Of a stretch of 64,000 nucleotides of DNA, positions 58,701 to 64,000 are shown one piece after another. The translations under genes and the position numbers were made by a program. The notes under the pieces were generated by a model. The model ran no database searches, was not told where the DNA came from, and saw only the letters and a program-made list of their open reading frames with translations. Position 1 is the first letter of the stretch; each line of letters opens with the position of its first letter. The stretch is from Halicephalobus mephisto (lineage: Eukaryota > Nematoda > Chromadorea > Rhabditida > Panagrolaimidae): positions 62,001 to 126,000 of the forward strand of contig SWDT01000057.1 of the NCBI GenBank assembly GCA_009193035.1, given 5' to 3'.

Positions 58701-60774
58701 AAGAAAAACTCCCCATGTTCTGACAATTTCTCAATTCTGCTGTATACAAACCTCTTGTAACTCATACTGTAGATCCCCTTCATATTATTCCACCAATCTA
58801 CAGTACTTTCCTATCACTCTATAATGAACTAAATTACACCCAATATTCCCAAAGGTCAAACCATACTAAAGTTTGAAAGTTGCTATAGGAACTTTTTTGG
58901 CAATTTATAACTTAATTTTTATAGCTCAAAAACAAGAGATTGTCCGAGTTACTCAACAACTCCAAGATGCCATTGCTTGCAAGGATTATGAGACTTATGC
59001 GTAAGTGCCACTTAAACTTAAAAATTTCGTCAAATAATTATTTTTCAGACGTCTATGTGATCCTTCAATGACATGTTTCGAACCAGAAGCCCAAGGCAAT
59101 TTGGTCGAAGATTTGGATTTTCATAAATTTTACTTTGATAATGGTTAGTATAAATTAATTTTTTCTAATTTCTTATTTAAATTTTTTTTTAAGTTTTATT
59201 TTTTTTTTTATTTTTGTTTTTTATTTAAATTTTTCTAGCGACAGTTATGAATGCTACGTCACCGAGGAAACCTCAGATTCACACTACAGTACTGAACCCA
59301 AATGTGCATTTAATGGGGGAAGAAGGGGCCTGCATTGCCTACGTCCGTCTGATTCAGTACATCGACAAGAACGGCGAAGCTAGAACAAGACAAGTAAGAA
59401 TTTTCATTGAAATATTTTACACATTTAGCCCTTTGGGAGATTTAGTCCTTACGGTGTTTGGTTTTTTGGGGGATTTACTTCTTAAGGAAATCTAGTCCTA
59501 TGGGACAGTAGATCCCCTGAGGCAATTGATCCCTTAGGATAAATATCTCCTGAAGCAATTGATCTCTTGGGATATTTACTTCCTTAAGACCTTGGATCTC
59601 CTAGGACAGTAGATCCCCTAAGACATTAATCCTCTTTGAATTGATTTTTAAATTTTTTTAAAATCAGTCTTAATGGTCTCAATTACCACTTTAGGCTAAT
59701 TCAAACATCAGTGAAATTGGTCTAAAAAAGTAAAAAATGAGTTGTAAAATGTTTGATCCCCTCAGGGTATTTTGACTTATTTTGGTTTAATTGTTTTGTT
59801 TTTTTAAATTAATTATCTTAGTCATAGTGGTTATTTTCGGTTATTTTAAAACTAAAAAAAACTAATTTTAAAAAGTAAAATTAAGCCAATTTTACGAAAC
59901 AGAGAGCATTTGTCGTATAGTCATTAAAACGGCTATACGGCAGTTGTTCCCCTGCGGCGTTTTTTCCCTTTCGAAGTTAGTATTAATTTCGAAATTTTCC
60001 TAATTAATAAAAGGCAAATTCAAAATCAAAATTAAATTGAAATTTTAAAGAACAACAAAACGAGCTGACCGAATGTTGCGAGCAAACTGCGGATTTAGTT
60101 TTAAAATCTTTATAAATGTAAATATAAAAAAATCGATTGATCTGTCAAAATTTTGCAAAGAGATATAGATTTAATTTTGATTTTGAAGTGGACTAAGTTG
60201 CTCAAATATTGCATGCAAACTGCAGTTTTGGTTTTAATTTTTTCAAATATTGCACGCAACCTGCAGTTTTGGTTTTAGTTTTTTCAAATATTGCACGCAA
60301 TCTGCAGTTTTGATTTTGATTTTTTCAAATTATGCACGCAATCTGCAGTTTTGATTTTGATTTATCTGTCTTGATATTGCAAGCAATTTGCCAATTTTAT
60401 TTTTATTTTTATTTCGACTTGTCCAAATGTTGCGAGTAAACTGTAATTTCGATTTTGATGTCGACTATTTTATAGCCTTTGGGATGCATTTTTCTTAACT
60501 GACATCTTAAGTTAATCTAGTTACCAGAAACAGTGGTGTAAAAATGAAAGAAATGTGATCAATTTTACGAAATAGAGGGAGGATATGTCGTCAGAGGAAA
60601 CATTTGTCGTATAGTCATTAAAACACATGTTTTAAAAAAATAAGTGTCAATTTTCAGAGTCAAGAGACCCGAGTCTGGCAAAAACGAAACGGCAGAGGAT
60701 GGGTGTGTGTTCATGTACACCGTAGTGGTGACCCTTCTTGGACGATCACTGCCGCAATGGATAATCATCATTGA
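43723..60774 (+). CDS. unc-43: Calcium/calmodulin-dependent protein kinase II, complete
   Basis: Multimeric Ser/Thr kinase of synapses and muscle. Coding exons: 43723-43781, 43826-44035, 45000-45420, 45692-45814, 45906-45989, 46768-47049 (linker cassette), 47799-47841, 54361-54456, 55704-55952, 58925-59000, 59049-59143, 59239-59393, 60658-60774. All phases match: 669 residues with the cassette, 575 without. The kinase has the Gly loop [15 protein letters not shown] Lys in [17 protein letters not shown] and APE-equivalent SPEVL. The autophosphorylation Thr is in HRQDT (about residue 285); calmodulin binding is [17 protein letters not shown]. The linker [20 protein letters not shown] matches nematode UNC-43. 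The association domain runs from [17 protein letters not shown] to the C-terminus ([18 protein letters not shown]). Intron 1 is only 44 nt. Additional start-containing exons lie in the 6.5-kb intron before 54361. Confidence 0.95.
43782..43825 (+). other. 44-nt micro-intron in CaMKII
   Basis: GTACGT...GATTATAG splits the Lys codon of the glycine loop (ELG-K-GAFSIV). Removing it restores the conserved ATP-binding sequence; read through, the frame stops at a TAG. Confidence 0.9.
44060..44980. repeat. Repeat block in CaMKII intron 2 (family S3)
   Basis: About five diverged copies of a roughly 140-bp unit containing CAAATTTATCACTTTTT and GGAATTTTTAAATTATAA, followed by a purine-rich tract (44700-44880, repeats of AAGAGAGAGAGGACAGAG). 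The distal part (GCGAGTCGATTTTGG ... CGCGCGAATTC) is the reverse complement of the block at 50520-50760. Confidence 0.8.
46000..46545. repeat. Dispersed satellite S1, copy 2 (opposite orientation)
   Basis: Diverged units with TCTGCAGATTGCACGCAACA and AAGTCGAAATCAAATC. The left edge GGTCTGTAAAACGGTC matches the end of copy 1 and starts 20 nt inside CaMKII intron 5; the right edge has TTTTATAGACCT. Confidence 0.85.
46768..47049 (+). CDS. unc-43: CaMKII linker cassette exon
   Basis: Phase 0 at both ends (acceptor GTATTAG, donor GAG/GTATGG), 94 codons. It begins [19 protein letters not shown], which resembles the alternative exon inserted after RRKLK in C. elegans UNC-43, and is then rich in Ser/Thr/Asn. 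Inclusion separates RRKLK from GAILTTM, replacing the C-terminal half of the standard calmodulin-binding segment. The in-frame ATG at 46801 could also be a start, but a complete acceptor in the right phase makes an internal exon more likely. Confidence 0.75.
47115..47640. repeat. Minisatellite in CaMKII intron 6
   Basis: Irregular tandem units based on GTAGTCACTATCCAGTGGAC and ACTATCTGTGTAGTCAC, decaying toward the right end. It starts about 65 nt downstream of the cassette exon. Confidence 0.85.
48010..48570. repeat. Tandem repeat, ~132-bp unit, three to four copies
   Basis: Units share TTCCCATCTTATAAGATATA, CCAGTGTTTATTGTTAATAA and AAAATTTCATATATCAATT. Confidence 0.85.
48574..49095 (-). 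CDS. Antisense coding-like frames in a CaMKII intron
   Basis: Two frames on the minus strand within the large CaMKII intron. The first (49095-48895, 66 codons) starts [20 protein letters not shown] and contains [17 protein letters not shown], resembling a bZIP basic region (NRxxAxxC). The second (up to 48813-48574) continues after an AAATTCAG acceptor with [20 protein letters not shown] and ends in [11 protein letters not shown]. Both have coding-like residue mixes and higher GC than flanks. I found no in-phase splice that joins them, so they may be two exons with unseen boundaries, a decayed gene or an element remnant. No homologue recognised. Confidence 0.35.
49080..50180. repeat. AT-rich tandem arrays in CaMKII intron
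   Basis: 49080-49560: units of about 110-120 bp with TAAATTCATATATCAAT and AGATAATCAAAAATGTTGAA, partly in inverted orientation. 49730-50170: many copies of a roughly 35-bp unit, TAATTTTATAATTTTCTTAA. Confidence 0.8.
50520..50760. repeat. Repeat family S3, copy with pyrimidine tract
   Basis: Contains TTCGCGCGCAGAGAGAGAGG, AATGGTAAATCTGACAATTT and a CTCTCTCTCTTCTTACGCTC tract repeated about three times. Inverted relative to 44060-44980. Confidence 0.8.
51060..51676 (+). CDS. unc-43: Alternative CaMKII first exons B1+B2 (kinase-less isoform)
   Basis: B1 (51060-51313) begins at ATG with an in-frame TAA 9 nt upstream and no acceptor of usable phase, so it is a starting exon: [17 protein letters not shown]... 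with basic/Ser-rich RRKSSHQK. Its GTGAGT donor leaves two bases that fit B2 (51360-51676), which starts [16 protein letters not shown] and is Ser/Thr/Pro-rich. B2 ends CAAG/GTTTGT with one base left, exactly the phase accepted by the CaMKII linker exon at 54361 (GC AGA AAC). The joined product would be 452 residues: a unique 190-residue N-terminus plus the linker and association domain, with no kinase. The kinase-side exon 47799-47841 cannot splice into B2 in frame. Confidence 0.6.
52427..52661 (+). CDS. unc-43: Alternative CaMKII first exon C (kinase-less isoform)
   Basis: ATG at 52427 opens [20 protein letters not shown], then [20 protein letters not shown] and a helix-prone [16 protein letters not shown]. 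It ends at a strong GTAAGT donor with one base over, in phase with the linker exon at 54361. A join gives a 340-residue protein with linker and association domain only. Codon composition is coding-like. Joining from the kinase exons or from B2 would be out of frame. Confidence 0.55.
52690..53480. mobile_element. Inverted-repeat element A, copy 1 (partly duplicated)
   Basis: Begins TTATTATAGAGTGATAGGAA and contains TTCAAAACGGAGTTTCACGG. The first 180 bp (CTCCTCAATAAGGTGTACAA ... GAAGTGGACAGTGTAC) are tandemly duplicated. The right end is diverged. Related to copies at 58360-58850 and 60969-61450. Confidence 0.75.
53774..54287 (+). CDS. unc-43: Alternative CaMKII first exon D with membrane anchor (alphaKAP-like)
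   Basis: ATG at 53774 has an in-frame TAA 15 nt upstream with no AG between, so it is a true starting exon. Residues 9-31 are strongly hydrophobic ([20 protein letters not shown]), followed by a basic, Ser-rich segment ([20 protein letters not shown]) and a helix-prone [31 protein letters not shown] donor at 54287 leaves one base, in phase with the linker exon at 54361. The product would be 433 residues: membrane anchor, spacer, CaMKII linker and association domain, no kinase. Mammalian CaMK2A makes a comparable anchor (alphaKAP) from an internal promoter. The donor is weaker than in C, and the frame stays open through the downstream exon in another phase to TGA (54416-54418). Confidence 0.6.
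54650..55120. repeat. TA/GT-rich microsatellite
   Basis: About 470 bp of irregular (TATATG)/(TACATA) repeats within a CaMKII intron. The many overlapping long frames here are repeat artefacts. Confidence 0.95.
56030..56530. mobile_element. Foldback element B, copy 1
   Basis: Two arms of about 190 bp in inverted orientation: AGTCTAGGTAATAAGGACTA / TAGTCCTTATCACCTAGACT and GATGTCTGATTTTTTAGGAT / ATCCTAAAAAATCAGACATC, around a short centre (TTTGATCATGGTTGCCAGTT). A second copy is at 61840-62290. No coding capacity. Confidence 0.85.
56850..57340. repeat. Dispersed block of family S3, duplicated at 62620-63090
   Basis: Near-identical in both places over about 480 bp: TCACTCTGTCCGGAAATTCG, GGAAAGTTCGGAGAGTATCG and CGAGAGTTCGTTCCACTAAG. 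The frames inside are repeat-derived. Confidence 0.85.
57679..58330 (-). CDS. Candidate antisense gene in CaMKII intron 9
   Basis: Three phase-compatible pieces on the minus strand. W (58330-58268, acceptor CTTCCAG, donor GTGAGT): [21 protein letters not shown] (about 58118-58005, acceptor CACCTAG, donor GTGAGT): [20 protein letters not shown] then [17 protein letters not shown], with a striking Trp/Gly repeat. Y (from about 57863 to 57679): [19 protein letters not shown] and on to TGA. The W and X frames have alternative readings, but this chain has two consensus donors. The first exon was not found, and element A sits directly upstream. The plus-strand reading of X does not fit CaMKII phases. 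Function unknown. Confidence 0.35.
58360..58850. mobile_element. Inverted-repeat element A, copy 2 (491 bp, intact ends)
   Basis: Starts GGGAATATTGGGTGTAA and ends with its exact complement TTACACCCAATATTCCC. Homology between the ends continues for about 30 bp (TTATAGAGTGATAGGAAAGT). A 72-codon frame inside (starts [20 protein letters not shown]) is shared by all three copies. No transposase. Confidence 0.85.
59394..60657 (+). other. Last CaMKII intron: degenerate repeats and satellite S1 copy 3
   Basis: 59400-59640 has about six diverged 30-45 bp units of the GATCCCCTGAGGCAATT / GATCTCCTAGGACAG type. 60050-60475 is satellite S1 (AAATATTGCACGCAACCTGC units) in the copy 1 orientation. TTTGTCGTATAGTCATTAAA occurs on both sides of the satellite (59910 and 60604). 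Confidence 0.75.
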
Positions 60775-60894
60775 TCCCCGGGAATCTCGCAAAATTGTTT
60801 CTGTTGACGTAAAACTTTTTTTTTCATTTGGTTTGAATTCTGGTTGTTTAAAGTCAAACCGAGTGTAGTTTGTCTTTCTTTTTTCTGTCTGCAG

Positions 60895-63420
60895 CGAAAC
60901 AACCGGCTTCTGTTTTCTGACTTCAAACATGTCTTCATTTTGGCATCTACAGTACAGTTGGTAAGTTTGGGATTATTGGGTGTAAGTTGATTTATTATAG
61001 AGTGATAGGAAAGTACTATAGAATGTTAGGATCTCCTCAATAAGGTGTACAATTTAAAGTATTAAAGATTTATGTATATTGTAGGATTCAGAAGTTACGA
61101 CGGAATATTTCAAAACGGAGTTTCACGGAGAAAACTTGGAATCTTCCGACATAACTCCTGAAGTGGACAGTGTACATAACTCTACGGTAACTGTAATCCT
61201 CTCAAGGGATTTATGGTTTGAGTTATCCAGGGATTCTGTGCACAGTATGATCTGGAAGTTATGTCAGAAGATCGGAAGTCTGGCATTCGTCAATTTCTAC
61301 AAAGAAAAACTTCCTATTTTCTGACAACTTCTCAATTCTGCTGTATACAAACCTCTTGTAATTCATACTGTAGATCTCCTTATATTATTTCACCACCCTA
61401 CAGTACTTTCCTATCACTCTATAATGAACTAAATTACACCCAATATTTCTTAAAATCACCAACTATATGGTAATAAGAAAGCAAAAGTTGCAGGTTCTAA
61501 AATTATTAAGATTTTAGGATTTAATATTGTTTGAGCCCCGATTTATTGTTAAGCCAATTTTTGCCTAAATTCTCTTTTTTCATTTATGTCAATTGACGTA
61601 GACAAGATGACGGCAGATATTCCTAGTTTCTTAGCCTCTTAAATCCATGACTTTAAATCAGCAGTTATGAAGAGTAATCGTTTACTGTGGATTGCTCAAG
61701 TTTAAATGTCTTATTTTCCAGTGACATCGACAATGCAGCCGTTTGGGATTCTCTTCTTACTGTAAAGTACCCTATTAGTCATTTGAACCTGTGTTATTTA
61801 GTTTCTTCACATAGCTATCCGTAGATTAACGACTTTACGACAATTGGCTTCTTGGGGACTTTTACTCCTGGGGTATTTAAGATACTTATTATTATAAATT
61901 TAGTTTTTTAGACTATTTTGAAATAGTCTAGGTAATAAGGACTAAAGACGGGTCTGAAAACGGAAAATGGACTTTGGGATGTTTGATTTTTTAGGATATT
62001 TGATTTCTGATTTCGTACCATTAGTTTTATTTTTGCGTTTTTAGACTAGACTTTTTGGTCATGGTTGCCAGTTTAGGCTGATCCATATACCAAAAGTCTA
62101 ATCTGAAAACACAAAGATGCTCTTACGAAGTCAGAAATCAAATATCCTAGAAAATCAGAAATCCCAAAGTTCATTTTCCATTTCCAGACCAATCTTTAGT
62201 CCTTATCACCTAGACTATTTTGAAACAGTCTAAAAAACTAAATTTATAATAGTAAATATTTTAAAAATTCCAAGATAAAAATCCTAAGGGACCAATTACC
62301 GTATAGTCAGGCTAAGTCAGGCAGTATTGTAACAGCGTTTTTTATTTTAAATTCACAGTGTCGTACATACGTTTGTTGCTTTTGTGCATCGTTCATTATC
62401 CATTCAATGTCGGGACTTTCAATTTGCACTTTTTTCATTTTAAAAGTTTTCTGAAGTAATATTGATAAAATAAAGAGTAATAATAAAGCAAGGAATGTAC
62501 AATTAATAAAAAATTTTAAAAATATTATTATGAAAATCAAGAATAAATGTTAAAAGATTTCTCGATACAAATTTGTGAATTTTTAAAGAACATTTCCAAT
62601 TTTAGGTAAAAATAAAAAAATAGAAAAAAACGAATCGGTTTTTGATGAATTGTCAAATTTATGATTTTTCTCACTTTCACTCACTCTGTCCGGAAATTCG
62701 AACATTATTTAAGAAATTATTTTGGAAGAAATTTAGAATTTACCAGAGTTTTGGAAATTTAGGTAAAAATTAAAAACGAATTAATTTTCGATGAATTGTC
62801 AAATTTATCACTTTCCACCTTCACTCGCCCTGGACGGGCATTCAGAAATCACGAAAATTACTTTAGAGATAAAAACCAGGAAAGTTCGGAGAGTATCGGG
62901 AATTTAGGTAAGGAAGAGAACGCGAGTGAGGACAGAGCGAGAGTTCGTTCCACTAAGAGAACTGCCAAATTTGCCAGATTTTCCTTTTTTCATTTTTTAC
63001 GCCCGAATTCGAAAATTCCAAAAATTATACTACTGTAAATTTTATTAATGTTTTTAGAAAATTTTTCGGAACGAATTCTTAGAATTCTACAAAAATTTCC
63101 AAAATTCACAATTTTAAATTTAAATTTTAAAAATTCAGAAATTTGTTTTTAAATTTCAAATTTTGTTGGAAAATTGCAAAATTATTTCGTTGTAGATTTT
63201 TGCAAAATTTTAAAATTATTTTAATGTAAATTTTATATTTTTGATTTTTTCGAAAGAAAATTTTCCTTGTTTTTTAAGGATCATCGAGGGTGGTCTGGTC
63301 CTCAACGAAGACCACCCACGTCGTTTTTCTTTTTGCTGTTCTTATTTTCTTCAAAAAAAACCGATTATTTTAAATTTTTATTAAAAATAACCATCAATGT
63401 CCAGAAATCCTTGATAAAAG
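60895..63420 (+). CDS. Candidate downstream cistron (operon partner of CaMKII)
   Basis: Starting 120 nt after the CaMKII stop, a good acceptor (TTTTTTCTGTCTGCAG, ends 60894) precedes ATG at 60929 (MSSFWHLQYS) and a consensus donor TTG/GTAAGT at 60960. A second exon, 61722-61761 (ac. TTATTTTCCAG, donor GTAAAG), joins in phase through Cys and reads DIDNAAVWDSLLT. A third, from 63279 (acceptor TTTTTTAAG), continues in phase 0 as DHRGWSGPQRRPPTS; its end is uncertain because the frame runs into AT-rich DNA (stop near 63420). Intron 1 contains element A copy 3; intron 2 contains element B copy 2. Spacing fits a trans-spliced operon. Alternatively these are alternative 3' exons or chance matches. 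No family recognised. Confidence 0.35.
60969..61450. mobile_element. Inverted-repeat element A, copy 3
   Basis: Starts GGGATTATTGGGTGTAAG and ends TTACACCCAATATTTC, with the same internal sequence as copy 2 apart from small deletions. Confidence 0.85.
61840..62290. mobile_element. Foldback element B, copy 2
   Basis: About 450 bp matching 56030-56530, with both inverted arms and the GGTTGCCAGTTTAGGCTGAT centre; shares the flanking ACGACAATTGGCTTCTTGGG. Confidence 0.85.
62307..62540 (-). CDS. Small frame with hydrophobic N-terminus (hypothetical)
   Basis: 77 codons: hydrophobic start (FFINCTFLALLLLFILSILL) followed by a polar tail, KKVQIESPDIEWIMNDAQKQ to LPDLA. The layout is a signal anchor plus a short soluble part. 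It lies between element B copy 2 and the S3 block and has no sequence counterpart between the other copies. Could be real or chance; no family recognised. Confidence 0.25.
   Translation of the reverse strand: MIFIIIFLKFFINCTFLALLLLFILSILLQKTFKMKKVQIESPDIEWIMNDAQKQQTYVRHCEFKIKNAVTILPDLA
62620..63090. repeat. Dispersed block of family S3, second copy
   Basis: Near-identical to 56850-57340. Confidence 0.85.
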
Positions 63421-63439
63421 TATGTTTAATGAATATTGT

Positions 63440-63642
63440 TTAAAAATGCTCTTCTAATGAATTTGAATCGAATCCTTTGTTCGTTCTTCCGATTTCGAAG
63501 GTGTCTTTCACGTTCGCGAGCGAAACTGCGTCTTCGTCGATGTACTCTCCTGTTTCGTCGACGTCCTCAGTAGTATAATAGTGGTATTCGTAGTAGAAGA
63601 TGGACAACAAAGTGAAGACTCCGATGACCAACAACATAGCAC
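63440..63642 (-). CDS. C-terminal exon of a membrane protein
   Basis: Opens after a TTTCTTTAG acceptor: GAMLLVIGVFTLLSIFYYEY forms a single transmembrane helix, followed by an acidic, Tyr/Asp/Glu-rich tail (TTEDVDETGEYIDEDAVSLA) ending NSLEEHF and stop at 63440. The layout suggests a type I or multi-pass protein with a short cytoplasmic tail. 5' exons lie beyond the window, past the repeat at 63690-64000. The protein family is not recognised. Confidence 0.65.
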
Positions 63643-63689
63643 CTAAAGAAATTTTACGTGATTGATGATTTTAAAAGTAATAGTTTAGT

Positions 63690-64000
63690 TTGTTTTAGAG
63701 GTCATAACTTCTGAATCTGAAGTTTATAGACATCACAGATAACTCAAATTATAGAGCTCACTGTAACGATTCTAATAACCTACAGTACTTCCCTATTACT
63801 GCATAATGAAACAAATTACAATGAATAGTTCTAAACTCATGAATTCTACTGTACTTTGTTTTCCAGATGCCATAATTTTTGAATCAAAAGCTTCAGAAAT
63901 AGCATGTATAACTCAAATTGTGGACCCTACTGTAAGGATTCTAACAACCTACAATACTTCTCTATTACTGCATAATGAAACAAATTACAATGAATAGTTC
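63690..64000. repeat. Tandem repeat, ~168-bp unit, two copies
   Basis: Units share AATCTGAAG/AATCAAAAGC, TACAGTACTTCCCTATTACT and GCATAATGAAACAAATTACA. Same family as the 11420-11880 array. Confidence 0.8.

Noticed and set aside
63285..63312. Hairpin GGTGGTCT...AGACCACC as a terminator or small RNA
   Set aside because: Short stem in a stretch that may be an exon of the candidate downstream cistron; no supporting feature.

Overview
The window is nuclear DNA of an animal and looks like a nematode, probably rhabditid. Introns are AT-rich, acceptors are TTTCAG-like, several start codons sit 20-60 nt downstream of a lone acceptor (as in spliced-leader trans-splicing), ACTGTA-rich repeats are everywhere, and the recognisable proteins match nematode/metazoan families. 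Species is not determinable from the sequence alone. Coding islands are GC-richer and separated by long AT-rich tracts full of tandem repeats and small transposons, so gene models here come from joining open frames at splice sites with matching phase.

Layout. 447-1237 (+): last exon of a selenium-binding protein / methanethiol oxidase. 1918-16114 (-): complete ten-exon liprin-beta gene, with a two-exon unrecognised gene nested in intron 3. 16940-17822 (-): possible small secreted protein. 21044-25813 (-): complete six-exon SGSM3/RabGAP-5 (TBC-SH3-RUN) gene. 27561-29614 and 33554-35580 (-): two tandem four-exon phytanoyl-CoA dioxygenase genes, separated by a piggyBac-like element (30038-31123), a small membrane-protein frame and a tRNA-derived SINE-like unit. 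37-41.6 kb (-): several unrecognised coding-like frames. 43723-60774 (+): complete CaM kinase II (unc-43 type), 13 exons including a large linker cassette, with extra start-containing exons. 60.9-63.3 kb (+): possible downstream cistron. 63440-63642 (-): last exon of a membrane protein continuing beyond the window.

The most interesting observation is in the CaMKII locus. Three independent ATG-containing exon sets lie inside the intron between the kinase half and the association half. Each ends at a GT whose phase fits the same downstream linker exon. Each would make a kinase-less hub protein, and one begins with a strong hydrophobic segment, resembling the mammalian membrane anchor alphaKAP. 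Other points of note are mosaic identity between the PHYH copies, inverted intronic repeats flanking the kinase exons, and a nested gene whose stop codon comes from the edge of a dispersed satellite.

The genes share a synaptic/signalling flavour (liprin-beta, CaMKII, a Rab GAP) plus peroxisomal and sulfur metabolism, but nothing indicates that they act as one pathway.
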